Source: Bacillus sp. SD088
GTDB taxonomy: Bacteria > Bacillota > Bacilli > Bacillales > Bacillaceae_C
Direction: 5' to 3'
Assembly: GCF_017355205.1 (NCBI RefSeq)
Contig: NZ_JADIJK010000011.1
Span: 1 to 64,000 of the forward strand
Length of the DNA: 64,000 bases
The notes under the pieces were generated by a model, which worked only from the letters and a program-made list of their open reading frames with translations, searched no databases and had not been told where the DNA came from. Made by a program: the position numbers and the translations under genes. Positions 34,300 to 42,508 of this stretch are shown piece after piece (position 1 is the stretch's first letter; the number at the start of each line of letters is the position of its first letter).

Positions 34300-34974
34300 T
34301 TATAAATACTGTTTTAAATTTTCAAGAATCACAGCATAGGCATTTGGCCATAAGTGAATCCCCTCGACCGTATAGTCCTCTTTTAAATTCCCAGCTCCAT
34401 CTACTAAGCCATCATTCACATTAATAAATTCATAATTATAGTGATGAGCTAAATCTTTAATTGCTAAATTCGCTTCTTGGAGCGATGAATTATTTCGTGT
34501 CTTAAACATTTCATTTTTTTGTTGCTGGCCTATGGAAGGAAAATTTGCTTGTGCATTAACAGGATAGTAAGCCATTACATATACTTTACAATTAGGTAAT
34601 TTCTTCTTTATCTGACCTAGAATTTTATCATAGTTTATTAGCAAATTTTCCTTTTTGTAGTCACATGAACCGATATCATTTGTGCCAATATTGATAAATA
34701 TTTTTGCTGGCTCTAGTTCAAAAATACATTCATCCATGGATGCTAACAATTCCTTTGTAACAAATCCGCCAATGCCCCTATTGTAGATGATCACGGTTTT
34801 ACTTAATGTTTGTTGCAGTTCATTGATAGGGAACTGCTCCATTAAGGAAGAACCAACAAATAGAATTTCCCCCTGAATCACGGATTGATTAAGAAGCTTG
34901 TACCTTTTGAGCTTTTCTTTTTTCAGAGGATCCATCGCTATTTCTTCGGAGTCATACTTTTGCAATATTTCCAC
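34300..34974 (-). CDS. SGNH/GDSL-type hydrolase
   Basis: A 224-residue esterase/lipase-like protein. The four SGNH blocks are visible: LFVGSSLME near residues 39-47 with nucleophile Ser, GIGGFV with the conserved Gly near 68-73, NIGTNDIG near 95-102 with Asn, and VEGIHLWPNAY near 203-213 with the Asp/Glu-x-x-His pair. There is no signal peptide, so it is probably cytoplasmic and acts on small esters such as acetylated sugars. It stands alone on the minus strand. Confidence 0.85.
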   Translation of the reverse strand: MEILQKYDSEEIAMDPLKKEKLKRYKLLNQSVIQGEILFVGSSLMEQFPINELQQTLSKTVIIYNRGIGGFVTKELLASMDECIFELEPAKIFINIGTNDIGSCDYKKENLLINYDKILGQIKKKLPNCKVYVMAYYPVNAQANFPSIGQQQKNEMFKTRNNSSLQEANLAIKDLAHHYNYEFINVNDGLVDGAGNLKEDYTVEGIHLWPNAYAVILENLKQYL

Positions 34975-35051
34975 CTCGTCAAATTCATTTTTTATTGCAC
35001 GACTAATAAGTTATTATCTATTTATTATAGCTCAATGACTATAAAAGTTGA

Positions 35052-35117
35052 CGTTTATGATTAAAAAACAGTCGTTTATGACAAAAATGTTTATAAAGTA
35101 AAAAACAATGTTACTAT
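35052..35117 (+). promoter_or_regulatory. LytTR-like direct repeats and -10 element, copy 1
   Basis: CGTTTATGA occurs at 35052-35060 and again at 35073-35081, a 21-base period (nine-base repeats with a 12-base gap). That is the layout of LytTR response-regulator sites. TACTAT at 35112-35117 could be the -10 element, with no good -35, as expected for an activated promoter. The C39-peptidase gene lies downstream. The whole block is duplicated at 36354. Confidence 0.4.
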
Positions 35118-35289
35118 GTTCTTAGATTAATAAACCGAATGCTCTCCCCATCTAAGTGGAGATTAATACGAATAAGTGATTTAATAATCAGTTTATTTCT
35201 ACTTTATTTTTAGTAAAATAACTTTTATAGGAGTGGAGGCCATTATTTTTAGTGTACTATCACAATATAGTAAGGAGGATCATTTCACT

Positions 35290-36195
35290 ATGAGTGCAGC
35301 ATCTGATCATTTAACTAAACAAAATGCCGATGACAAATTTAGTCTATCTGTGAGTAACAATACTTATATTGTGACAAGAACAACATTGAATATTCGCACA
35401 GGACCTAGTCAAGATCAGGAAATCATTGGCACACTTAATGCTGAGGAACAGGTTGACGTGATTGGGGAGCCTATTAATGGATATCAGCCCATTGAGTACG
35501 ATGGCAATACGGGATACCTCAATGCCATGTTTTTAGTAAAACTCCAGATGATGGATATGAAAGAGAAGGATAAACCGAAAAAAATACAATTAGACATTCC
35601 TTATACAAAGCAACGACCAAGCTTGCCTTCCGGCTGTGAAGCCACTTCGTTAGCCATGGCTTTAAATTATTTCGGGATCTCTGTCACAAAAGAAGAGATT
35701 GCCCATGAACATATTTATGACAACACGGAATTAATAAGAGAGGAAGATAATTCGATTCAAATGTGGGGAAATCCGTTACAAGGCTATGTCGGTGATCCCT
35801 TCTCTGTTGGTTATACAATTTTTCCTAATATATTAAAACAGCAGGCAGATCAATACGTCCAAAGTGTAGATTCAACCGGAGCAAATCTTGAAACGTTAGA
35901 ATATTTTGTTGTACAAGGGAAGCCAGTGCTTGTTTGGGTCACCATTGGATATGAAACACCGAATGAAAGATTTTGGCAAACGAAAGAGGGCAAGGAGGTT
36001 TATGCCCCAACGCCCCTTCACAACGTCGTTTTGACGGGATATGACGAAGAATATGTCTATGTAAATGATCCTGAAGATTATGGAGAAAAAGACTTTAAAA
36101 TTGCTAAAGAAAAATTCGAGTATTTATACAATCTAATGGGAAGGAAATCACTAGTCATTGGGGATGGAGAAAAACAATATAGGTCTAATGTGTAA
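35290..36195 (+). CDS. SH3b domain plus C39-like cysteine peptidase
   Basis: A 301-residue protein. An SH3b-type domain comes first (about residues 28-80: TRTTLNIRTGPSQDQEIIGT, then EEQVDVIGEP). A peptidase_C39_2-type domain follows from about 98, with LPSGCEATSLAMALNYFGI (catalytic Cys), PLHNVVLTGYD (catalytic His) and VNDPE. Such proteins are usually exported and cleave or bind cell-wall or peptide substrates, yet no clear signal peptide is present. The ATG at 35290 is chosen because AAGGAGG lies at 35272-35278; a GTG at 35233 would add 19 residues but no signal sequence. LytTR-like direct repeats lie about 200 bases upstream. Confidence 0.8.
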   Translation: MSAASDHLTKQNADDKFSLSVSNNTYIVTRTTLNIRTGPSQDQEIIGTLNAEEQVDVIGEPINGYQPIEYDGNTGYLNAMFLVKLQMMDMKEKDKPKKIQLDIPYTKQRPSLPSGCEATSLAMALNYFGISVTKEEIAHEHIYDNTELIREEDNSIQMWGNPLQGYVGDPFSVGYTIFPNILKQQADQYVQSVDSTGANLETLEYFVVQGKPVLVWVTIGYETPNERFWQTKEGKEVYAPTPLHNVVLTGYDEEYVYVNDPEDYGEKDFKIAKEKFEYLYNLMGRKSLVIGDGEKQYRSNV

Positions 36196-36353
36196 ATTCT
36201 GGCAATGACGGATGAGTGGATCCACCTATTATTGTTCACCCAACTTTTTTCGATAATTGAACTGAAAACGAACCCACCTCTCACTCTTATTCTACGAAGG
36301 AGCGAAACCTAGATAAAGAAGCATGTTTTATTGATCCAAACGGTAAAAATTAA
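36196..36353. other. Intergenic DNA before the second LytTR-like block
   Basis: No gene or strong hairpin is visible. It joins the C39 gene to a repeat of that gene's own upstream region. Confidence 0.3.
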
Positions 36354-36419
36354 CGTTTAAGATCAAAAACAGTCGTTTACGACAAAACTATTATATGTAG
36401 GCGCGAACAATGGTACTAT
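36354..36419 (+). promoter_or_regulatory. LytTR-like direct repeats and -10 element, copy 2
   Basis: CGTTTAAGA (36354-36362) and CGTTTACGA (36374-36382) lie 20 bases apart, and TACTAT follows at 36414-36419. About 100 bases around it align with the block upstream of the C39 gene, including AAACAGTCGTTTA and the later AATGCTC. Only a 23-codon reading (36482-36553) and repeats follow, so the gene it served is lost or is a short peptide. Confidence 0.4.
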
Positions 36420-36481
36420 ATTCATAGGTTAACCAAAACAAATGCTCATGAGCGATATAATAAGAGGAAAAGAGATCATAT

Positions 36482-36553
36482 ATGTGCAGTAGCATTCCGC
36501 AAACTAAAAGATCTACAGTCAAAAACAGTCGAGCTCATATGATGGACAGGTAG
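36482..36553 (+). CDS. Possible 23-residue peptide behind LytTR-like promoter copy 2
   Basis: ATG at 36482 starts MCSSIPQTKRSTVKNSRAHM and ends TAG at 36553, after a purine-rich AGAGGAAAAGAG. It is the first open reading after the duplicated promoter block. It is basic and has no hydrophobic segment. It may be a peptide gene or only chance; I have no family match. Confidence 0.15.
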   Translation: MCSSIPQTKRSTVKNSRAHMMDR

Positions 36554-36675
36554 TGATAGAGCAAGAAATCGTTCCTTCAATCAAATAAAACCAGGAGACT
36601 TTTCTATATGATCACTAATACGAATGTAGAACGTGGTATTGTCAGGCGGCATCCCATAAGAAAAAGAATATCTCA

Positions 36676-36772
36676 GTTGATTGGAGTGGAAGGCGGCGAC
36701 TCCTGGCGCAATGCCTGTGTGATCTGCATCCTGCAGGCCACCGGAAAGCGTCCGCCTGGAGCGGAAATCAAC
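36676..36772. repeat. GTTGATT-bounded GC-rich dispersed repeat
   Basis: It starts GTTGATTGGAGTGGAAGGCG and ends with CCGCCTGGAGCGGAAATCAAC, giving imperfect 20-base inverted ends. The interior (GCGACTCCTGGCGCAATGCC...) is the type of GC-rich intergenic repeat common in Bacillus genomes. An open frame across it on the minus strand is not a gene. Confidence 0.6.
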
Positions 36773-36952
36773 GGTGACTAGCAGACTCGCCATTTGTAGA
36801 TGATGATCTCGTTCAATATAGAATGGAAGTTCTGCAAAAAAAGTGAAATACCCCCTATAAAATGTAGGAGGAGAAATAAAAAATAGTAAGTAAACCTTGT
36901 ACCATCTAAAACGGTGAATATCTGGAGTCTATATAAGAGTGTGGGGGACAAT

Positions 36953-37918
36953 ATGAACAAGAGAAGTATGGAATTACTTTCAGTAGCTAAGAATTTTATT
37001 CAAGAGTTGGATCTGCCAGTTCACTATGCAAGCGTAGGTGGTTCAGTAGCTAGGGGAGAAGCGGACCAATATAGTGATGTGGATATTACAGTTTATACGG
37101 ATTCGGATAGACACGCGGATCATATGGACATTTTGTATGGTGAGGAGATTATACAGTTAGAGATAGTGCCAGTAAAAGCGTTAGCAACAAGACAAGACAT
37201 TATCGATTCTCCTTGGGATTACAGGTTTTTAGCGGAAATAACGATCATACAAGACAGGGATGGGGCATTTAACAATATAAAAGATTGTGCGACTACTTAT
37301 TTCACCTCAGAAAAAGGCCAATATAAAATGATTGAACAAGTTTCCGGCATCGTTCAGGAAAGAATCCAGGTTGCTTATGATCATACCTGTCAACAGCAGT
37401 TTTATTCAGCCACTAATCTTGCAATGGGCGCATGGGCAGAGGCTGGATTTTTATATCTGTTTTTAAATCATCATTCACTGTCAACAGGGGCGTTGATACC
37501 GAAAATCAAAACATTAAAGTCTCATTTTGAGGAATTTCAAGCTGTATCATCTATTTCAATTGAACAAGATTGTATAGAGCTTTCCTGCATCTTACGTCAA
37601 TTACGCCAGTTTTTGCGAAGCCAGGGCCATGCCTCTAAATTTGGTTTGTCTGAATTGCAAGATACGCTATGTGATAGCAAAATCCAACGATTGTTGAATA
37701 CGAAGGATTTTTTTAATTTGAAATGGCAAATGCATGGAGAAGCATTTTGGTTATTTCTTGAAACCTCAAATGGATGCTCAATGGAAGAGTACCTTGAATG
37801 TTTACCGGCCGAACTGCAAAAAAATATGATGAAATTAGGGTTTGTCCCACTAAAGAAAGAAAAAGTTCATCAGCTAGGTCGGTTAACTGATGAACTTTTA
37901 GATGTGGTCATTAAATGA
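36953..37918 (+). CDS. Nucleotidyltransferase-domain protein (MNT/aminoglycoside type)
   Basis: A 321-residue protein with the nucleotidyltransferase motif GGSVARGEADQYSDVDITVY near residues 24-43, where Gly-Ser and the Asp-x-Asp bind nucleotide and metal. The C-terminal part is helical, like aminoglycoside adenylyltransferase-type or MNT-HEPN proteins. It may modify a small molecule or act as one half of a toxin-antitoxin pair, but no partner is adjacent. The ATG at 36953 follows GTGGGGGA; a GTG at 36914 lacks a ribosome-binding site. Confidence 0.7.
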   Translation: MNKRSMELLSVAKNFIQELDLPVHYASVGGSVARGEADQYSDVDITVYTDSDRHADHMDILYGEEIIQLEIVPVKALATRQDIIDSPWDYRFLAEITIIQDRDGAFNNIKDCATTYFTSEKGQYKMIEQVSGIVQERIQVAYDHTCQQQFYSATNLAMGAWAEAGFLYLFLNHHSLSTGALIPKIKTLKSHFEEFQAVSSISIEQDCIELSCILRQLRQFLRSQGHASKFGLSELQDTLCDSKIQRLLNTKDFFNLKWQMHGEAFWLFLETSNGCSMEEYLECLPAELQKNMMKLGFVPLKKEKVHQLGRLTDELLDVVIK

Positions 37919-38069
37919 ACCCATCTTGATTCCCATCATAAATACCAAGGATATTTAGTAAGCTATATCGAAGTAGTTTAATGAACATTCAATAAAAAAA
38001 CAGAATGTTTTGGGAGTGATACGAATCCTCTCAAAACATGTTATTTATAGAAGGAAGGGAGTAGGAAGA

Positions 38070-39026
38070 TTGAAGGGACAAATCATCTCAGCACTGATTT
38101 CATTTATCTCTGTTGTAGCTTTATCACCGTTACTGATTACATTTTTAAGGAAAATGAGACTTATTCAACCGATAAGAAAAGAGTTACCTTCTACGCATCA
38201 GTTGAAAAAGGGTACGCCATTAATGTTTGGTATAATTCTATTTGTAGGAATCATCATTGCTTTACTTTATTTCCCTACACCTCTTATGTTTTTGCTGGCG
38301 GTTATTTATATTCTGTTTAGTTTTATCGGGTTTTTAGATGACTTTTGGAAAGCTTCTCGACAAGATCCTGGGGGTGTATCTGGGAAAACAAAACTCATTT
38401 TTCAATTTGGATTCACTGGACTTTTACTCTTTTACATCATTTGGAAATTGGGGATAGATACAGAGATTCATATTTATAAGCAAATTTCAATCGATTTTCC
38501 AATTGTTCTTTATATCGTTGTAATCGCCTTTTTTGTTGTCGGATCTGCAAACGCTATCAACTTTACTGATGGATTGGATGGGCTTTTAGGCGTTGTTGCC
38601 ATCCCAACTTATTTTTTCTTTTTTTTGATATCAGAAAGGCCGGAGGTACAAACATTTTGTTTGATCATGATCGGCTGCTTGCTGGGATTTCTTATTTATA
38701 ATATTTTCCCAGCAAAAGCTTTTATGGGCGACACGGGTTCTTTAGCAATCGGAGGATCACTTTCCTTTCTTGCCGTTCTTGAAAAAGTTGAAATATTAAT
38801 ACCCGTCTTATTTTTCGTCTATTTTGCAGAACAATTATCGGTCATTTTACAAGTGGCCTATTTCAAACGGACGCGTAAAAGGCTATTTAGAATGACACCA
38901 ATCCATTATCATCTTAGCCTAAAATATGGGTGGTCGGAAACGACAATTGTTATGATATTCGGAATGACCTCCTGGGTTTGTGCGTTTATCTGTTATGGGT
39001 ATTGGAAATACATTCTTCACCCATAA
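38070..39026 (+). CDS. MraY-family phospho-MurNAc-pentapeptide transferase (solitary paralogue)
   Basis: A 318-residue membrane protein with about ten helices and every MraY hallmark: FLDDFWK, ANAINFTDGLDGLLG, AFMGDTGSLAIGG and MTPIHYHLSLKYGWSE. MraY moves phospho-MurNAc-pentapeptide onto undecaprenyl phosphate to make lipid I. Bacilli normally keep mraY in the mur-dcw cluster. Here it is alone among unrelated genes, so it is probably a second copy used under special conditions or a related glycosyl-1-phosphate transferase. TTG at 38070 is preferred because AAGGAAGGGAG lies just upstream; a TTG at 38010 gives an unlikely extension. Confidence 0.85.
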   Translation: MKGQIISALISFISVVALSPLLITFLRKMRLIQPIRKELPSTHQLKKGTPLMFGIILFVGIIIALLYFPTPLMFLLAVIYILFSFIGFLDDFWKASRQDPGGVSGKTKLIFQFGFTGLLLFYIIWKLGIDTEIHIYKQISIDFPIVLYIVVIAFFVVGSANAINFTDGLDGLLGVVAIPTYFFFFLISERPEVQTFCLIMIGCLLGFLIYNIFPAKAFMGDTGSLAIGGSLSFLAVLEKVEILIPVLFFVYFAEQLSVILQVAYFKRTRKRLFRMTPIHYHLSLKYGWSETTIVMIFGMTSWVCAFICYGYWKYILHP

Positions 39027-39174
39027 AAGGAACAAATGTCATCCCAATCAAAAAAAGTGGTAACCAAGCAATACTCACAATTAGAAAAAGAAAAAAAGGA
39101 CGAGAATCTGCTATCATATACAGTAAACCACCAATGCAAACACCAACAAATAGATAAAGCAATGCTATTTCCAT
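38986..39174 (-). CDS. Small two-helix membrane protein (62 residues)
   Basis: A minus-strand ORF starting MEIALLYLFVGVCIGGLLYM and continuing FLFLIVSIAWLPLFLIGMTF gives two membrane helices with a short loop (ADSRP). AAAGGAG lies 11 bases before the ATG at 39174. Its last 40 bases overlap the end of the mraY-like gene tail to tail. The hydrophobic pattern and the ribosome site support a real gene; no family is known to me. Confidence 0.45.
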   Translation of the reverse strand: MEIALLYLFVGVCIGGLLYMIADSRPFFLFLIVSIAWLPLFLIGMTFVPFMGEECISNTHNR

Positions 39175-39298
39175 TTGTTATCAGACTCCTTTTTAATATT
39201 ATAGAAAAAAACATGAAAAAGGTTTGTGTTCAAGTGGAAAATTCAAAAATTAGCAGAGAATGTATAGATGATGGAGGAAATTTTAAGGGGATGATCAC

Positions 39299-39706
39299 TT
39301 GGCAGTAAAATATTTGCGTCACTCTGAAAAGGCAATCAAAGGGACAGAGCTAACGATGCTATATAAAGATGCAGGGTGGTGGAAGGAAAGAAATGAGCAA
39401 GATATTGAACAAATGTTACGAACTACATTATCCATTGGTGTATGGGATGGTGGTACTTTAATTGGATTTGCAAGGGCAGTATCAGATGGTCGTTTTAGAG
39501 CATACATAGAAGATGTTGTCGTACATCGGGATTATCAAAAGTCGGGGATTGGAGTGAGTCTTGTATCAAAACTGCTAGATGATCTTTCTTCTATAGATGT
39601 GGTTAGCTTATTTTGTGAGGAGCAATTTATCCCTTTTTACGAAAAAAATAACTTTAAGCATAGCCGCTCACAATTTGTTATGCATAGAAAGGGGGAATTC
39701 ACTTGA
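39299..39706 (+). CDS. GNAT-family N-acetyltransferase
   Basis: A 135-residue GNAT protein. YIEDVVVHRDYQKSGIGVSL near residues 70-89 is motif A, with the acetyl-CoA-binding Q/R-x-x-G-x-G/A loop. The C-terminal FYEKNNFKHSRSQFVMHRKG is the family's motif B. It transfers an acetyl group to an amine of an unknown substrate. The start is TTG at 39299 after AAGGGGATG. Its stop overlaps the TTG start of the next gene, so the two are co-translated. Confidence 0.85.
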   Translation: MAVKYLRHSEKAIKGTELTMLYKDAGWWKERNEQDIEQMLRTTLSIGVWDGGTLIGFARAVSDGRFRAYIEDVVVHRDYQKSGIGVSLVSKLLDDLSSIDVVSLFCEEQFIPFYEKNNFKHSRSQFVMHRKGEFT

Positions 39707-40284
39707 ATATATTATGGGATTTTGATGGTACGCTTTTTGACACGTATCCAGTGTTTACAAAAGCATTAAAACAGGTGATGAAGAATGAAAATGTTACGGA
39801 GGAAGAGATCTATGCTCAAATCAAAATTTCCTTTAGACATGGAATCCAATTTTTTAATTTGAGCGATGAACATATGAACCAGTTTATTTTACTTGCTAAC
39901 CAATTACCTGCCGATGAATTCAAACCGTTTCCGGGAGTAGAAGAAGTGCTAAGTTATGCAAATAAAAACGTGATTATGACACATAGCAGTCGTGCTGAGG
40001 TACTGAGGACTATACGGGCGCATGGCTGGGAAAAGTACTTCTCTGACATCGTAGCGGGAGATGATGGCTACCCTCGTAAACCACATACGGCCTCCTATGA
40101 ATATTTACACCAAAAGCACAGAATTGATCTAGCTATCGGCGATCGAACCATTGATATTATTCCAGCAAAACAATTAGGTATCTCCACATGCTTATTTCAA
40201 AATAACGAACCTGGAGCGGATTATTATCTTTCTGCATATCAAGACTTCTTCAATATAATATCTGAATTGCAACCTGATCGATAG
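39703..40284 (+). CDS. HAD-superfamily hydrolase (phosphoglycolate-phosphatase-like)
   Basis: A 193-residue HAD phosphatase. Motif I is DFDGTLFDT (nucleophile Asp near residue 7), motif II lies in VIMTHSSRAE near 88-97, the lysine of motif III is in RKPHT near 124-128, and motif IV is IGDRTIDI near 145-152. A small cap of about 60 residues follows motif I. It removes phosphate from a small metabolite. TTG start overlapping the GNAT stop; GGGGGAA provides the ribosome site. Confidence 0.88.
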   Translation: MNILWDFDGTLFDTYPVFTKALKQVMKNENVTEEEIYAQIKISFRHGIQFFNLSDEHMNQFILLANQLPADEFKPFPGVEEVLSYANKNVIMTHSSRAEVLRTIRAHGWEKYFSDIVAGDDGYPRKPHTASYEYLHQKHRIDLAIGDRTIDIIPAKQLGISTCLFQNNEPGADYYLSAYQDFFNIISELQPDR

Positions 40285-40676
40285 ATATACGATCGAAATG
40301 GATCTTAATCAAGCGGAGAGAGGGTGGCACATAACTAAATGTTCAGCTCTAAAGGCGAATAACGCACCGCCTTAGAGAAGTATATTTCCGCAGTGGTATA
40401 TATGCACCTATTAGTTTGGTTGTCTTGAGTGAAAACACTTTTGTCTCATTCTCGAGCGTATTACGGTATATAATTCATTCTTTAAAGGAGTAAGAATGAT
40501 TGTGGAAAATCCTTGTTCCGAGATCGGTATACCATCCAGAGAAAAGCGGATTTTCTGAAATAGCCTTGTTCATTTATCAATTTTTTTTACATCATAGTAC
40601 TAGCATGAATTTTTTAGACTAGAATAGTAATTTTACATTTAATCACATAGTGAAGGAATAGAGAAGATATTTTGTA
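40285..40676. other. Intergenic region before the T-box
   Basis: A 20-codon reading at 40496-40558 (MIVENPCSEIGIPSREKRIF) follows AAAGGAG at a good distance, with TATAAT at 40469-40474 upstream. It may be the remaining N-terminus of a lost gene. AGGGTGGCAC at about 40320 resembles a T-box core but lacks the rest. Nothing else is evident. Confidence 0.25.
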
Positions 40677-40705
40677 TTGACTATTACTGTACAAAATACT
40701 AAAAT
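40677..40705 (+). promoter_or_regulatory. Promoter of the T-box/trpB transcript
   Basis: TTGACT (40677-40682) and TAAAAT (40700-40705) are separated by exactly 17 bases, about 25 bases before the T-box leader begins. Confidence 0.65.
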
Positions 40706-40729
40706 GAATAAAAATAACGTTTGCAATGA

Positions 40730-40958
40730 GGAAGAATAGTAGGCAAGAGGTGCACGGTAGAGAGCTGATGGCTGGTGAAAATCAGTGTGGAATCTTTGTT
40801 GAATGGACTTCTGAGCAACCATGCCGAACAAAGTAGGCTATGGCGGAGGGCTCACTGATAAAAGAGTCGTAAGCAATAAGAGCGTTTACGTTGTAGACGA
40901 ATAAAGGTGGCACCACGGGTTTCTCGTCCTTTTTAGGATTTTGAGAAGCCCTTTTTTA
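40730..40958 (+). promoter_or_regulatory. Tryptophan-specific T-box riboswitch
   Basis: All main parts are present: the stem I distal loop with AGAGAGC and GGTGAAA, the specifier loop GAA-TGG-ACTTCTGAG with the Trp codon TGG at 40804-40806, the T-box AAAGGTGGCACCACGGG at 40903-40919, and the terminator GGGTTTCTC/GAGAAGCCC (40917-40925 with 40943-40951) followed by six T. Uncharged tRNA-Trp binding would let transcription read into trpB. It is a full, apparently working leader. Confidence 0.9.
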
Positions 40959-40984
40959 TTTTAAAAAATAGGAGTGAGAAGAAG

Positions 40985-42154
40985 ATGAATCAAACAGAAC
41001 AAATAGAAAAAGGATATTTTGGTGAATTTGGGGGTAGCTATGTACCACCAGAATTAGAAAATATATTGCAGATTTTGGCTGAGAAATTTGTTCAATATAA
41101 GGATGATGAGGCATTTAATCAAGAGTTGCAGTATTACTATGAAGAATATGTAGGAAGAGAATCTCCACTCTATTATGCTGAACGATTAACGAATGAATTA
41201 GGTGGGGCAAAGATTTATTTGAAGCGTGAGGATCTCAATCATACAGGAGCTCATAAAATTAATAATGTGCTCGGACAAATTTTGTTAGCAAAGCGAATGG
41301 GAGCGAAACGAGTGATTGCCGAAACGGGAGCTGGCCAGCATGGAGTAGCAACAGCCACTGTTTGTGCGATGTTTGGCATGGAATGTGTGATTTATATGGG
41401 AGCAGAGGATACAAAAAGACAGGCTTTAAATGTTTTTCGGATGGAATTATTAGGGGCAAAAGTTGTAGCCGTAACAAAAGGACAGGGACGACTAAAAGAA
41501 GCTGTGGATGAAGCGTTAGCAGATCTTGTTGAAAATTACGAGAATACATTTTATCTATTAGGCTCAGCTGTTGGTCCTTATCCATATCCAGCAATGGTTA
41601 AACAATTTCAATCTGTAATCAGTAAAGAGAGTAAGAAGCAAATCTTGAAAAAAGAGGGAAAATTGCCAAATGCGGTGATTGCCTGTATCGGTGGCGGTAG
41701 TAATGCGATCGGTTCATTTGCAGAGTATTTAGAGGATGAAGAAGTTCGTTTAATTGGCGTGGAACCAGATAAAGCTGCAACCTTAACAACTGGAACACCT
41801 GGCGTTATCCATGGATTTAAATGTCTCCTTTTACAAGATGAGGAAGGTACCCCATTGCCAACCTATTCGATTGCAGCAGGATTGGATTATCCCGGAAGTG
41901 GCCCTGAGCATAGCCAATTAAAAATAACAGGCCGGGCAGAATATGTAGCGGTAAGCAATGAAGATGTATTGGATGCATTTCGCATTCTCTCTAAAACAGA
42001 GGGGATCATCCCAGCATTGGAAAGTGCCCATGCAGTTGCATATGCACTAAAATTTGCCCCAACGCTTGAAAAAGATCAAACGATCATTATAAATATTTCC
42101 GGACGTGGAGACAAAGATGTGGAGCAAGTCTTTGAGTTGTTAAAAGATAAATAA
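40985..42154 (+). CDS. trpB: Tryptophan synthase beta chain (solitary)
   Basis: A 389-residue PLP enzyme that joins indole and serine to make tryptophan. It shows [12 protein letters not shown] at the start, the PLP lysine in HTGAHKINN (Lys91), [10 protein letters not shown] for the alpha-subunit-coupled loop, and the phosphate-binding [10 protein letters not shown]. These belong to the standard TrpB1 class. No trpA or other trp gene is adjacent, so it may use indole directly or pair with a TrpA encoded elsewhere. Expression is controlled by the tryptophan T-box just upstream; AGGAGTGA precedes the ATG. Confidence 0.95.
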   Translation: MNQTEQIEKGYFGEFGGSYVPPELENILQILAEKFVQYKDDEAFNQELQYYYEEYVGRESPLYYAERLTNELGGAKIYLKREDLNHTGAHKINNVLGQILLAKRMGAKRVIAETGAGQHGVATATVCAMFGMECVIYMGAEDTKRQALNVFRMELLGAKVVAVTKGQGRLKEAVDEALADLVENYENTFYLLGSAVGPYPYPAMVKQFQSVISKESKKQILKKEGKLPNAVIACIGGGSNAIGSFAEYLEDEEVRLIGVEPDKAATLTTGTPGVIHGFKCLLLQDEEGTPLPTYSIAAGLDYPGSGPEHSQLKITGRAEYVAVSNEDVLDAFRILSKTEGIIPALESAHAVAYALKFAPTLEKDQTIIINISGRGDKDVEQVFELLKDK

Positions 42155-42168
42155 GCGATATAGGGCGT

Positions 42169-42450
42169 GTTCAAAAAGGAAGATAAAAAGGTCCAAGTCG
42201 GGTAAATACACTGACGTCTTGTCACCACCCCGACGCTAGTAGATCCTATACGTTGGAGTCGTGGCGAACTTGCAGTGTTGTGCCTACTTCCGTATTGACC
42301 ACAGGGCATAGGTGATTTTTAAAGGAAAATCCTTTTCCTGATAGCGAGCTTCCACAGGAAGTGGTGACTTCGATGCTGGAGATAGGACATGTCGGGACTT
42401 AGTCGAGGTTCCTTTATCTCGCAATGTTATTTTTACCGGACTTTTTGAAC
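42169..42450. repeat. MITE-like element 1 with GTTCAAAAAG ends (282 bp)
   Basis: It starts GTTCAAAAAGGAAGATAAAA at 42169 and ends TTTTTACCGGACTTTTTGAAC at 42450, so its ends are inverted repeats of at least ten bases. The same ends bound a 143-bp relative at 48931. The interior has no gene. It is probably a non-autonomous mobile or hairpin element. Confidence 0.6.
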
Positions 42451-42465
42451 ATCCTTATCTAGATA

Positions 42466-42500
42466 AAACCAAGCCTTCTATGATTTTGAAGGCTTGGTTT
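42466..42500. terminator. Bidirectional terminator between trpB and the permease
   Basis: AAACCAAGCCTTC (42466-42478) pairs perfectly with GAAGGCTTGGTTT (42488-42500). Confidence 0.8.
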
Positions 42501-42508
42501 ACTTTCCG

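Noticed and set aside
36581-36793. 70-codon minus-strand frame
   Set aside because: It spans the GTTGATT-bounded GC-rich repeat, which keeps frames open by composition.
40310-40335. Second T-box (AGGGTGGCAC)
   Set aside because: Only the first ten bases fit; no specifier stem, no terminator and no gene follow.
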